64,000 nucleotides of DNA from Flavobacterium sp. 245 (GCF_004362055.1 NZ_SNXB01000004.1:248001-312000); one strand, 5' to 3'. Numbered from the stretch's first letter, positions 35,946 to 44,877 are shown. Translations and numbers: made by a program. The notes: generated by a model not told the origin, from the letters alone.

Positions 35946-36213
35946 AGACGCTAAGATACTAAGCCGCTAAGATTCTAAGTTTTAATAAAAAATATTATTA
36001 ATCTTACTTCGTAAAAACTTCTTGTAGTAATGCTCTTAGTTAAAATTAGAAAGCGAAAGAAAATTCGCTCCGCAACTATTAACAGTTTAATCTCATAAAT
36101 TTAACAATTTTACAGATAAAAAACTATAAAATTTAAAAACCTAAGAAGGTTCTTGCATTTTTTGCTAAGACTCTAATCCTAAGATACTAAGATTCTGAGT
36201 TGCTAAGGTTCTA
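35946..36213. repeat. Gene-free stretch with CTAAG-type repeats
   Basis: CTAAG-type arrays lie at 35946-35980 and 36164-36213; an inverted array is at 36566-36606 beyond the MITE-like elements. The DNA between (35981-36163) is AT-rich with no gene or hairpin seen. Confidence 0.5.
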
Positions 36214-36250
36214 AGTTTTTTCTTGTTGGGCCAATGTAAAGGATTTGAAA

Positions 36251-36349
36251 TATAGCCCGTGGTTTCAACCACGGGAGACGAATTATAAATATACCGTTTA
36301 AAACGAATCGTGAATCAATGCGTCCCAATGGTTGAAACCATTGGCTATA
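36251..36349. repeat. MITE-like palindromic element, copy 1
   Basis: A 99-base unit bounded by TATAGCC and GGCTATA. Inside it are two hairpins, CCCGTGGTTTCAACCACGGG near the left and CCAATGGTTGAAACCATTGG near the right, joined by an AT-rich centre. There is no open reading frame. The structure is that of a non-autonomous mobile palindrome (REPIN or MITE). Confidence 0.8.
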
Positions 36350-36382
36350 TAAAATAAGAGGAATTCAAAAAAAAGCATAATA

Positions 36383-36482
36383 CATAGCCCGTGGTTTCAA
36401 CCACGGGAGACGAATTATAAATATATCGTTTAAAACGAATCGTGAATGAACTGCGTCCCAATGGTTGAAACCATTGGCTATA
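36383..36482. repeat. MITE-like palindromic element, copy 2
   Basis: Same orientation as copy 1 and almost identical (a few changes in the centre). It lies 33 bases downstream. Two close copies suggest local duplication or preference for insertion next to an existing copy. Confidence 0.8.
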
Positions 36483-36513
36483 TTATATACATCGTCCAAA
36501 ATCAGATACAAAC

Positions 36514-36541
36514 AAAAAAGCCGAACGTAAGTTCGGCTTTT
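36514..36541 (-). terminator. Terminator of prfA
   Basis: AAAAGCCGAAC (36516-36526) pairs with GTTCGGCTTTT (36531-36541); T run follows on the minus strand. It lies about 67 bases after the prfA stop codon. Confidence 0.85.
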
Positions 36542-36565
36542 CAAATATTTATAGATTCCAAAAAT

Positions 36566-36606
36566 AAACCTTAGTATCACAGAATCTCAGAATCTTAGCA
36601 ACTCAG
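36566..36606. repeat. CTAAG-type repeat at the prfA end
   Basis: CTTAGTATCACAGAATCTC and following units, in the orientation opposite to the arrays at 35946-36213. Confidence 0.55.
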
Positions 36607-36607
36607 A

Positions 36608-37684
36608 TTAATATACTTCCGAAGCTTCTTTCAATTTCTCCATATTGTTAACCAACTGAAGCTCGGCAACAATTTTCTGGATATCACCATTCATGATGTT
36701 TCCTAAATCGTAAAGCGTTAAACCAACACGGTGATCGGTTACACGGCCTTGCGCATAGTTGTACGTACGAATCTTAGCCGAACGGTCACCAGAACTAACC
36801 TGAGAAGTACGTTTTGTAGCATCTTCAGCTTCTTTCTTAGCCAATTCCATTTCGTATAAACGAGAACGTAAAACCGTTAACGCCTTATCTTTATTTTTAT
36901 GCTGCGATTTCTGATCCTGACATTGCGCCACCAATCCTGTTGGAATGTGCGTTAAACGTACAGCCGATTTCGTAGTATTTACCGATTGTCCACCAGGTCC
37001 TGACGAACAGAAGAAATCTACACGAACATCGTTCATATCGATTTGAACATCAAACTCTTCTGCTTCTGGTAAAACCATAACAGTAGCAGCCGATGTATGC
37101 ACACGACCTTGCGTTTCTGTCTGAGGAACACGTTGTACACGGTGAACACCCGCTTCAAACTTCAAAGTACCATAAACATCTTCTCCCGAAACCTCAAAAA
37201 TAACCTCTTTGAAACCTCCCGAAGTACCTTCGTTCATATCCACCACAGATGTTCTCCATCCTTGGCCTTCACAGTATTTAGTATACATTCTAAATAAATC
37301 CCCTGCAAAAATACTCGCTTCGTCCCCACCCGTTCCGGCGCGAATCTCCACCATAACATTTTTAGCATCTTCAGGATCTTTAGGAATCAACATAAATTTG
37401 ATTTCCTCCTCTAGTTGAGGCAAGCGTTCTTTTGCTTCGTCAAGCTGCATTTTGGCCATTTCGGTCATATCAGCATCGCTTCCGTCAGCAATAATTTCGT
37501 TTGCTTCGTCAATATTTGCTAAAACAAGAATGTATTCTTCTCTCTTATCAACCAAAGCTTTTATGCTTTTATATTCTTGGTTGAGTTGCACATAACGTTT
37601 TTGATCAGCAATTACATCCGGCTGAATAATCAAATCCGAAATCTCATCAAAACGCTGCTTTACATATTGAAGTCTATCTAACAT
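36608..37684 (-). CDS. prfA: Peptide chain release factor 1
   Basis: A 358-residue class I release factor that ends translation at UAA and UAG. The catalytic GGQ is visible in [21 protein letters not shown] (near residue 225-245) and the codon-recognition PxT-type tripeptide region lies in the middle domain, around [17 protein letters not shown]. The N-terminal domain is a helical bundle. It stands alone with a terminator, preceded by a TAATTTTG box at 37716-37709. Family identity is firm. Confidence 0.96.
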   Translation of the reverse strand: MLDRLQYVKQRFDEISDLIIQPDVIADQKRYVQLNQEYKSIKALVDKREEYILVLANIDEANEIIADGSDADMTEMAKMQLDEAKERLPQLEEEIKFMLIPKDPEDAKNVMVEIRAGTGGDEASIFAGDLFRMYTKYCEGQGWRTSVVDMNEGTSGGFKEVIFEVSGEDVYGTLKFEAGVHRVQRVPQTETQGRVHTSAATVMVLPEAEEFDVQIDMNDVRVDFFCSSGPGGQSVNTTKSAVRLTHIPTGLVAQCQDQKSQHKNKDKALTVLRSRLYEMELAKKEAEDATKRTSQVSSGDRSAKIRTYNYAQGRVTDHRVGLTLYDLGNIMNGDIQKIVAELQLVNNMEKLKEASEVY

Positions 37685-37708
37685 TTTCTAATTCCTTTTA
37701 TTGGACTG

Positions 37709-37716
37709 CAAAATTA
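37709..37716 (-). promoter_or_regulatory. Minus-7 box of prfA
   Basis: TAATTTTG on the minus strand, 25 bases before the start codon. Confidence 0.4.
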
Positions 37717-37795
37717 CAAAATTTTTGTGGAAAATTCTAGTGGTTATTTTTTGTGTTTTTTAAGTCTGATATTTAGTGGAATTAGGATGGTTTTT

Positions 37796-37905
37796 AGGAG
37801 CTTATTCCTGCTATCCGCTATATCTTTTTAGGCAGCATGTTTACGGTTTTAATTTAGCTGTTTTCGTTTGCCTAAAAAGGATGCCGCTGCTATCAGGGCT
37901 AGGGA
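37796..37905. repeat. Dispersed palindrome of the CTGCTATC type
   Basis: The left arm (GAGC, then CCTGCTATCCGC, then TTTTTAGGC) and right arm (GCCTAAAAAGGAT, then GCTGCTATCAGGG) form a long imperfect inverted repeat around a TTTACGGTTTT-like centre. It fills the middle of the 420-base gap before the accessory region. The rest of that gap (37906-38104) is AT-rich without further signal. Confidence 0.6.
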
Positions 37906-38104
37906 TTTGGTTTTAAAATTGCTTTTACGGTTTTCCGTAAGGTTTTAAATCTGAGTAAAAGTAGTTTTGAAAATAAAATAATCCTATCAAAAAGTTCATA
38001 GTAACTTTTTTTATATATTTATAAATTATCAAAAAAGAAATCTATACAGAATGTATTCTTAGTAATAAAATTATAGATCAGTAAAAAACAATTAACCCAA
38101 CCAT

Positions 38105-39652
38105 ATGGCAAAAGTAAACTTAGACGCAATTATACCTAGAGAAGATTTTGAAGTTATTGGAAATCAGAACTCAACAAACTTATTTAATTCCATTTCAATT
38201 TCAAATTTTACAGGTGGCTTTTTCTACCCTTTTTTAAGAAAACCTGATTTTCAAAGAGAAACGAATGAATGGGATGCAAAAAAAATTGTTGAGTTTATTG
38301 AAAGCTATATAAATGGAGAATTAATACCCGCAATTATCTTATGGAGAAATAATTCAGGGCTATACTTTGTAATAGATGGTGCCCATAGATTAAGTGCTTT
38401 AATAAGCTGGATAAAAGACGATTATGGAGATGGTGAAATTTCTAAAAAATTTTATGGTGATAGTATTAATGAGGAACAAAAAGAAATTGCAGAAAAAACA
38501 AGAAAGATTATCAATAAGAAAATTGGTAGATATGATGATATAATAAATGCTCCATATACTGAGAAACCAAATGAGCAATTAATTCAAAAAGCTAAAAATC
38601 TTGGTGCATACTCAATTCAGGTACAATGGGTCGATGGTGATGCAAAAAAAGCAGAAAAATCTTTTTTTAAAATAAATCAACAACCTTCAAAGATTGATCC
38701 AACAGAATTAAAAATTCTTGAATCTCGCAAAAAAGGTAATTGCATTGCAGCAAGAGCAATAATTCGTGGAGGGCAAGGACATAAATACTGGTCTGATTTT
38801 TCCGCCGAAATTCAAGCTGAAATTCAAAAATTATCTAAGGAAATAAATGAAATCATTTATAACCCAACGTTAAGAACTCCAGTAAAAACATTAGATATCC
38901 CAATTGGTGGAAAATTAGTTTCTGCTCAAAGTTTGCCTTTAATTCTCGAATTTGTAAATATGTCGAACAATATTGGACCCGACTTTTCTGAAAATTTAAA
39001 TGATGACATAAATGGCTCTGAAACACTCAGATATTTAAAAAACACTAGAAAATTGGCTTGGAGGATAAATAGTGTTCATCCTTCTTCTTTAGGTCTACAT
39101 CCTATAGTATATTTCTACTCAGTTGAAGGCAAACATAAACCTGCATCTTTCTATTTTACTTTAGCATTTATTATTGAATTAGAAAAGAAAAACAAATACA
39201 AAGATTTTATCGAAATCAGAGATAAATTTGAAGAATTCTTATTAAATTTCGATTATTTGATACAACAAATATCTAGAAAATATAGGAGTGCATTTTCTGC
39301 AATCCCCCATGTTGTTGATTTCTACTTTGTAATTATGAGTAATTTAAAAACTGAATCAAATCCACAAAAAGTAATTGACGAAATTATAAAAAGTGAAAAA
39401 TATAAATATTTAACCCTTCAAACGTTAAAAGAAGATAAGGATATTTACAGCAATTTTACAACGGATTCAAAATCTGAAGTTTTCATTAAAGAAGCAATTA
39501 AAAATGGTTTAAAATGTAAGATCTGTAATGGTTTTATACATAAAAATTCAATTTCAATTGATCATATTGACAGACAATCAGATGGAGGAAAGGGAGATCC
39601 AGAAAATGGACAAATTACCCATCCATTTTGTAACACGACTTATAAAAATTAA
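38105..39652 (+). CDS. DUF262 and HNH endonuclease protein (GmrSD/SspE-related)
   Basis: A 515-residue protein. The N-terminal part is a DUF262/ParB-like domain: FLRKPDFQRETNEWDAKKIVEFIES (about 43-67), ILWRNNSGLYFVIDGAHRLSAL (about 79-100; DGAHR replaces the usual DGQQR), and a later KINQQPSKIDPTE. The last 45 residues form an HNH nuclease: CKICNG, then ISIDHIDRQSDGG, then NGQITHPFCN, with paired zinc-binding Cys and the catalytic His. DUF262-nuclease proteins use nucleotide hydrolysis to restrict modified or phosphorothioate phage DNA. Here the HNH type replaces the DUF1524 nuclease of GmrSD. It is the first gene of a likely three-gene unit. Defence is inferred from the family. Confidence 0.85.
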   Translation: MAKVNLDAIIPREDFEVIGNQNSTNLFNSISISNFTGGFFYPFLRKPDFQRETNEWDAKKIVEFIESYINGELIPAIILWRNNSGLYFVIDGAHRLSALISWIKDDYGDGEISKKFYGDSINEEQKEIAEKTRKIINKKIGRYDDIINAPYTEKPNEQLIQKAKNLGAYSIQVQWVDGDAKKAEKSFFKINQQPSKIDPTELKILESRKKGNCIAARAIIRGGQGHKYWSDFSAEIQAEIQKLSKEINEIIYNPTLRTPVKTLDIPIGGKLVSAQSLPLILEFVNMSNNIGPDFSENLNDDINGSETLRYLKNTRKLAWRINSVHPSSLGLHPIVYFYSVEGKHKPASFYFTLAFIIELEKKNKYKDFIEIRDKFEEFLLNFDYLIQQISRKYRSAFSAIPHVVDFYFVIMSNLKTESNPQKVIDEIIKSEKYKYLTLQTLKEDKDIYSNFTTDSKSEVFIKEAIKNGLKCKICNGFIHKNSISIDHIDRQSDGGKGDPENGQITHPFCNTTYKN

Positions 39653-39732
39653 GTATTATCTACTATCTAGATCAATTTTAAAATTATAATAAAATGCACA
39701 TTTTAATACTGCTTAAAAATCCCATAATTTAA

Positions 39733-40548
39733 ATGATGAGTAATAAAGAAATCGCAACTCAAATAGGAATATCAACATTAAAAGGAGCTATAAGTGCTAT
39801 ACCATTTATTGGTGGAGCAATTAATGAATACGCATTTGAAGCGAGAGGACGTATTAAACAAGAAAGAGTAAATAATTTTATAAATAATTTTTCAGAATAT
39901 CTTGCGCAATTCAAGGAAGATAAAATAGATATTGCGCAAATTAAGAAAGAAGAGTTTGGAGATTTTTTTGAGGAAGTTATTATAAAGGTCTCGAAAACTC
40001 ATTCTGAAATAAAAAAATTGGCGATAAGAAACTTACTAGCCAACCAATTGTTAAGACCTAAAGAAATAAACTATTCTGAGTTATTGTTAGAAATTATCAG
40101 TAATCTTCACGAAAAACAAATTCCAATATTAAGAGGTCTTAATGAAGCTTACATATCATCGTACATTGAAGATAGAGGAGAATTATTGGATAAAGAAAGA
40201 CAACTGAATAAAATTAAAAAAAATTTAAAAGCTGAATATTGGAAACTTGATTCACACGATGAAGCTACATTTTCAGAAATAATTCCAAAACTAGAAGAAG
40301 AATTAAACTCTATTCAAGAAGAGATAGAAACACTTAATAATAAAATAGAAAATTCTGAAAAACCATGGAAATCTAATACTTATAATATCCCTCAATATGA
40401 ATTTTATTTTCTTATTCAAGACCTATGTAATAAAGGATTGTTAGTAGATAATGGAATGAGATATGCTGCTGAACTATACCAACTTGTTGAAATATCACAA
40501 CTTGGTATAGATCTTATTGATTCATTAAGTGATTATGCAAATGCATAA
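39733..40548 (+). CDS. Protein with hydrophobic N-terminal segment and coiled coil, possible partner of the DUF262 protein
   Basis: A 271-residue protein. An N-terminal hydrophobic, glycine-rich segment (LKGAISAIPFIGGAINEYAF, about 15-34) is followed by RGRIKQERVNNFINNFSEYL; this combination occurs at the start of many bacterial proteins found in defence and accessory loci. The middle carries a coiled coil (about 155-215, rich in Glu, Lys and Asn). The C-terminus resembles a winged-helix (YEFYFLIQDLCNKGLLVDNG). It is 80 bases after the DUF262 gene and 91 before the protease gene. It may be a membrane-attacking or regulatory partner; function unknown. Confidence 0.65.
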   Translation: MMSNKEIATQIGISTLKGAISAIPFIGGAINEYAFEARGRIKQERVNNFINNFSEYLAQFKEDKIDIAQIKKEEFGDFFEEVIIKVSKTHSEIKKLAIRNLLANQLLRPKEINYSELLLEIISNLHEKQIPILRGLNEAYISSYIEDRGELLDKERQLNKIKKNLKAEYWKLDSHDEATFSEIIPKLEEELNSIQEEIETLNNKIENSEKPWKSNTYNIPQYEFYFLIQDLCNKGLLVDNGMRYAAELYQLVEISQLGIDLIDSLSDYANA

Positions 40549-40639
40549 AACCAGATAGGGACTATATTATATTTATTTCTGCAGCAGTAATAAACAATAC
40601 TAATTCTTCTTAAAAATAAAAATTGAAATTAAAAAAAAC

Positions 40640-41224
40640 ATGAGTAACACTACTAGAACTGCATATCACGAAGCAGGTCATGCATTAATGTCATATATTA
40701 CAGGTTGGTCAATAAAATCAGTAATTTTGAAATTTGAAAATGAAGAATTAATTTATGGCTTAACAACATATAATTTCAATGATGATGAAATTAACACTCA
40801 AGCTAATCTTAATCGAAGAATATTATGTTTACTGGGAGGTCCAATATCGCAGGCTATTTACGAAAACAACTCAATGCTTAACATTGATACATTAGGTAAA
40901 GATGGAGAAAATATAGATTATCTACTCTCGCATTTAAAGATAATAGACAAAGAAAATTTTATTCGAAATTCAATTAAAACTACTGCTACAATTTTACAAA
41001 TTAATGAAAACAAAAAGGCCCTAAAAAGCATTGCAGAGAAATTAATAAATGATCATCAATTATTTGAAAATGATTTTATTCAATTATTGAACAAATTTAA
41101 TATAACAAGAATGAACTTTGATAATAAAAGTGAGTCATTAACTAAAATTAAACAAAATAATTCTTTTTTTAGTAAAATAAAACTTTTCTTTTTACGATTA
41201 GCAAAAGTAGTGGAAAAATCTTAA
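40640..41224 (+). CDS. Stand-alone M41 (FtsH-type) metallopeptidase domain protein
   Basis: A 194-residue protein that begins almost directly with the zinc-protease motif AYHEAGHALMSYITGWSIKSV (HExxH type, about 8-28). GPISQAIYEN resembles the FtsH segment after the active site (GGRVAEEL-like), and DGENIDYLLSHL could supply the third, acidic ligand. The AAA ATPase of FtsH is absent, so it would need a partner to unfold substrates or act on an unfolded or small target. The C-terminus has an LFFLRLAK hydrophobic stretch. As the third gene of the DUF262 unit it may be an accessory effector. Confidence 0.75.
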   Translation: MSNTTRTAYHEAGHALMSYITGWSIKSVILKFENEELIYGLTTYNFNDDEINTQANLNRRILCLLGGPISQAIYENNSMLNIDTLGKDGENIDYLLSHLKIIDKENFIRNSIKTTATILQINENKKALKSIAEKLINDHQLFENDFIQLLNKFNITRMNFDNKSESLTKIKQNNSFFSKIKLFFLRLAKVVEKS

Positions 41225-41307
41225 ACACGTGATTGGTGTGTCTTGTCCAAAATAGGTTTACCCGCTCCCAGGCTCTACAAAGTGTTCTTTTATAAAATTA
41301 GATAATC

Positions 41308-41429
41308 GCTGTGCGAAGTCTCCCGACTTCGTACCCACTCCAATTATTCACAAAGAAAAATAAAAACTATTCCAAACGGAATATAGCAACGGGTGCGAAG
41401 TCTCCCGACTTCGCACAGCGTAGGGAAAA
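41308..41429. repeat. REPIN-type palindrome
   Basis: Two inverted copies of a hairpin: left GTGCGAAGTCTCCCGACTTCG (from about 41311) and right GCGAAGTCTCCCGACTTCGC (to about 41418), flanked by CGCTGTG on the left and CACAGCG on the right. The rest of the 445-base gap (41430-41669) is AT-rich without a recognised signal. Another palindrome with a TCTCCCGACTT core occurs at 46782. Confidence 0.75.
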
Positions 41430-41669
41430 TTTAACGTTTTGTTTAAGCAAAACAGGTGTTTTTACGTGATTGTAAATTTAAATTAAATCCGATGTTTGTT
41501 TTTATCTCTTAGCTACTTTCATCTAAATAAATATGATACAAAACATTTGTGTTTATGATTTATCTTTCGAAATTACAACTTAAATAAGTATTTGATTTTT
41601 AAATAAGTAGCTTTAAAAAATTACATCTAGAATAATTTAAACAATACAGAATCTAATAATTTTAATCAA

Positions 41670-41876
41670 ATGGATAATTTACTAAATTTTTATTTCAATA
41701 TGTTCGACAACGCTCTTAATACAAGATTCAACGGTCAATTAACAACCGAATTTGAAACAATTATTAATGAAACCAAGGAAAAGATCAAAGATACTTTAGA
41801 TGTGGAAATGAAAGAGTATACTGAACAGTGTCTTTTTATTGACCAACAATTTGAAGAATACCTTGCAAACATATAA
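41670..41876 (+). CDS. Hypothetical small protein
   Basis: A 68-residue acidic protein that is predicted helical (TTEFETIINETKEKIKDTLDVEMKEY). No signal peptide or membrane segment. It lies alone in the accessory region, 165 bases before the MltR-like gene, and has the AT-rich composition of that region. Function unknown. Confidence 0.5.
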   Translation: MDNLLNFYFNMFDNALNTRFNGQLTTEFETIINETKEKIKDTLDVEMKEYTEQCLFIDQQFEEYLANI

Positions 41877-42040
41877 TTTACTAAAAAATTAAAAATGCAT
41901 TAGAGCTTAATCAAATAATCATAATTTAGAATTATATGAGAACGAAAAAGTAGAATCATTTCAACAAAATGACATTAATAATGCTAAAATGTCAAATGAT
42001 AAGATTGTTGAAAAATTTAAAATATTTTTAATTGAATATT

Positions 42041-42661
42041 ATGGCAGAAGAAGAAAAACATAATCAAAAATCAGAACCCAAAACAACAACAAAGTCAGCA
42101 ATAAAAGAGAAAACAACAAAAGAAGTAGTTAAAGATCAAAATTGGCAACTAGTTTATTTATTAGAACAATTTAAAAAAGAAAGCGATAGAGCCGCCGTTA
42201 TCTTAGTTGCTTCAATAATAGATGAAACTCTTCAAACACTATTAAAATCTTATCTTGTACCAGTTCCATCATCTGAAGATTCTTTATTTGATAATGCTAC
42301 AAGTCCCTTATCTACGTTTAGTGCCAAAATTGACATTACATATCGTATAGGGTTAATTAGTGGAAAGTTTGCAAGAGATTTACATATCGTCAGAAAAATA
42401 AGAAATTCTTTTGCACATGACATATATGGATGCAGTTTTTCAAATGGTTCTGTTAAATCTAGAATCAAAGAATTAGAAAATTCATTTATAATATCACAAA
42501 ACATTGATAATATAAAAAGAGAAGATATAAAAGATGGAGAAAGAGGGATGTTTTTATATCTAACTTCTGCTATGATTTGGGAATTTAATTCTTTAATAAA
42601 AGACAGAAAAGAAATTAAAGAATCTAATTTAGAGTGGTTCTATACCGAAAAAAAGCAATAA
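42041..42661 (+). CDS. MltR-like domain protein
   Basis: A 206-residue protein. I start at the ATG at 42041; an upstream in-frame TTG at 42032 would add three residues. The first 40 residues are a Lys/Glu/Thr-rich, probably disordered tail. The core matches the MltR (mannitol repressor) family: FKKESDRAAVILVASIIDETLQTLLKSYL (about 45-73), LFDNATSPLSTFSAKIDITYRIGLIS (about 83-108) and HIVRKIRNSFAHD (about 117-129). Proteins of this family act as corepressors or as parts of unknown systems. No mannitol genes are nearby, so an orphan role is likely. Confidence 0.75.
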   Translation: MAEEEKHNQKSEPKTTTKSAIKEKTTKEVVKDQNWQLVYLLEQFKKESDRAAVILVASIIDETLQTLLKSYLVPVPSSEDSLFDNATSPLSTFSAKIDITYRIGLISGKFARDLHIVRKIRNSFAHDIYGCSFSNGSVKSRIKELENSFIISQNIDNIKREDIKDGERGMFLYLTSAMIWEFNSLIKDRKEIKESNLEWFYTEKKQ

Positions 42662-42691
42662 GAGATCAACGATATATTATAAACTTCCCAA

Positions 42692-42777
42692 GCTAGCGCG
42701 AGCGTCCCGCTCGTGAACGCAATCCAAATCAATTTAAAAAACTGCATTGGGCACGAGCGGGACGCTCGCGCTAGCCG
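42692..42777. repeat. REPIN-type palindrome
   Basis: GCTAGCGCGAGCGTCCCGCT on the left pairs with AGCGGGACGCTCGCGCTAGC on the right, each itself a small hairpin. The GC content is far above the region around it. It is another family than the RAYT-linked repeats. Confidence 0.75.
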
Positions 42778-42918
42778 GAGAATATATTAAAACCTCATCT
42801 GAAGAACAAAAAAATTCTTAATACATCACTAACAATTATTCTAAGCAGCATAAACATATGGCCTAATTATAAACAAAATAAACTTTTTTATTATACAGCC
42901 GTTTAAATATAAAAATAA

Positions 42919-43239
42919 ATGAATTATAAAACAACATCCGGGTTAATAACAGCATTAAACAATACGCAAACTAAAAAAGATTTTTTTCTAATAATTAGCA
43001 ATGAATTCCATTTAGCTATAGATTTTTTTATGAATAAAGGCTATTCAATTAACAAAATTAATGGCTTAATAGGTATACAATCTATTGCAAATTATCTAGA
43101 CGAATATCAATATTTCCGTGATTTACATTATTTATACTGGGGATTATATTGCGCACATTGGACTCATGATCCAATTGAAGAGAAATATTACGACAACTTA
43201 AAAGAAATAATTAATAACTCTTACAATACTAAATCTTAA
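42919..43239 (+). CDS. Hypothetical protein
   Basis: A 106-residue soluble protein rich in Asn, Tyr and Ile (YQYFRDLHYLYWGLYCAHWTHDP). No domain recognised and no signal peptide. It lies alone between a REPIN and a REP cluster in the AT-rich accessory region. The reading frame is intact with an ATG start. Confidence 0.55.
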   Translation: MNYKTTSGLITALNNTQTKKDFFLIISNEFHLAIDFFMNKGYSINKINGLIGIQSIANYLDEYQYFRDLHYLYWGLYCAHWTHDPIEEKYYDNLKEIINNSYNTKS

Positions 43240-43270
43240 TTAATAAATAGAATGCATAAATTTACTTAAT

Positions 43271-43565
43271 CCCGTTAGCACAGATTTGCAATCCCGATCG
43301 CGCAGATATATCTGTACGATTCGTTAGCGCGGATTTGCAATCCGTGCCCGCAACAGCAAAACACAATACAAATCATCAAAACCCCGATCGCGCAGATATA
43401 TCTGTACGATTCGTTAGCGCGGATTTGCAATCCGTGCCCGCAACAGTAATACACTATACAAATCATAAAAAAACAAAAGCTACAATATCATGTAGCTTTT
43501 TTATATTTACAAAGAGAACAAACCAATCTTTGCGGACACAGATTGCAAATCTGCGCTAACGAGTT
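43271..43565. repeat. REP cluster (RAYT-linked family), left group
   Basis: Core hairpin GCGGATTTGCAATCCGTGC, often preceded by a GATCGCGCAGATATATCTG segment. A partial copy starts at 43271; full copies are at 43321-43356 and 43411-43447; an inverted copy is at 43529-43565. Between the last two lies a 10-bp-stem hairpin followed by a T run (43475-43504), usable as a terminator. Copies of the same family flank the RAYT gene 1.3 kb away. Confidence 0.8.
43475..43504 (+). terminator. Terminator-like hairpin inside a REPIN
   Basis: AAAAGCTACA (43475-43484) pairs with TGTAGCTTTT (43491-43500), loop ATATCA, then T residues. Related hairpins occur in the spacers of other REP pairs in this region. 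Confidence 0.6.
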
Positions 43566-43605
43566 ATAAAAGCTTTACCAATAATATAATAAACAAGTAC
43601 TTAAT

Positions 43606-44496
43606 ATGACAAAAAAAGTTTATTTCAAATATGTTACCGCAGAAAGAGCCCTACAAATAATCTCTTCAAAACAAATTCGTTTTTCACAACCAAATGTTCT
43701 TAATGATGCTTTTGAATTGTTACCAACACTTGATATGGAAAAAATAAAAGAAGATTATTTAAAAAAAACTAACAACACAGACTTAAAAGGCCTTGAGAAT
43801 TTTACATTAGAAATCACAAATACATTATTTGAATCATATTCTACTAAAGGTATATTGTCACTAAGCTCTAGTTTTGAAATTCAATTAATGTGGGCTCATT
43901 ATTGTCAAAATTATACTGGTGTTGTAATCGGATTTGATGTAGAAGAAGGACTCATTCCTTCTAGTTATGAAAGATATATTTTTGACAAAGTAAAATATAG
44001 CAATAAAAGATTTCTATATCCTAATGAAAATCCTGATAGCAATCTTATGTTTCACAAAGATAAATGCTGGGAATACGAAAATGAATGGAGAATTGTCAGA
44101 CCTCTAAAACGCTTATTACAAGTTAAGGATGGCATTTACGTTTCTGAATTTCGTCCTTCAGCCATTCGATGTGTAATCTATGGCCCTCTTATTAATCCAA
44201 ACGATCGCAACTCAATTTGTAAAGCTCTTAATCATCCAGGCTACTCACATGTAGGTCAATATGTTTCAGATCTAGATGATAGTAATTTTGAAATTGATAT
44301 CGATTATTTATCTTCAACTTTTTCGGATGAATCAAGTATGGTTTATAACAAAGAAGAACTTACGCTTAGAAATTTTAGGGAAACAATGCTATCAAAAGGA
44401 AAATTATTTCAAGCAATGGGAATAATCTCTCCTGATCAAAAATTTAATCGTTTTAAAGATTCAATTGATCTTTACACAAATGAAATTATTGATTAA
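43606..44496 (+). CDS. DUF2971 domain protein
   Basis: A 296-residue protein with the DUF2971 pattern: FKYVTAERALQIISSKQIRFSQPNVLNDAFE (about 6-36), LSLSSSFEIQLMWAHYCQNYTGVVIGFD (about 84-111) and WEYENEWRIVRPL (about 153-165). The family is widespread in accessory and defence regions; its activity is not established, though a nuclease or ADP-ribosyl-type role has been proposed from gene context. It is bounded on both sides by REP repeats. No signal peptide. Function unknown. Confidence 0.82.
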   Translation: MTKKVYFKYVTAERALQIISSKQIRFSQPNVLNDAFELLPTLDMEKIKEDYLKKTNNTDLKGLENFTLEITNTLFESYSTKGILSLSSSFEIQLMWAHYCQNYTGVVIGFDVEEGLIPSSYERYIFDKVKYSNKRFLYPNENPDSNLMFHKDKCWEYENEWRIVRPLKRLLQVKDGIYVSEFRPSAIRCVIYGPLINPNDRNSICKALNHPGYSHVGQYVSDLDDSNFEIDIDYLSSTFSDESSMVYNKEELTLRNFRETMLSKGKLFQAMGIISPDQKFNRFKDSIDLYTNEIID

Positions 44497-44507
44497 TATT
44501 TTTTGAC

Positions 44508-44852
44508 CCCGATAGCGCGGATTTGCAATCCGTGCCCGCAACAACAAGACACAATAAAAATCATCAAAAATATAAACCAATCTTTGCGGGCACGGATTAC
44601 AAATCCGCGCTATCGTACGTAATATGCTTTCGTAATATTATTTCAAACTTAACTTATGTAAATAATCCCGATCGCGCAGATATATCCGTACGATTCGTTA
44701 GCGCGGATTTGCAATCCGTGCCCGCAACAGTAAGACTCAAAGCAAATCACTAATGCAAAAGTTACACAAATTATATGTGCTTTTTCATATTTACAAAGAG
44801 AATTAATCAACTCGCTCCTTAGCGCCGATTTGCAATCTGTGCTCGCAAAGCT
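44508..44852. repeat. REP cluster (RAYT-linked family), RAYT 3' side
   Basis: REP copies at 44512-44545 (direct) and 44582-44618 (inverted) form one REPIN. Further direct copies are at 44664-44733 and 44812-44850, just beyond the RAYT stop codon. The same core as at 43271-43565. Confidence 0.8.
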
Positions 44853-44877
44853 GAGTAAAAGCAACAGTAGAGCGTTT

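Noticed and set aside
41917..42061. Open frame just before the MltR-like gene, ending inside its start region
   Set aside because: It has no ATG until 41990 and codes for an Asn/Lys-rich string typical of AT-rich noncoding DNA; too short and overlapping to call a gene or remnant.
43271..43565. Repeat cluster as a CRISPR array
   Set aside because: Repeats are palindromic, in both orientations, unevenly spaced and linked to a RAYT; spacers are similar to each other; no cas genes.
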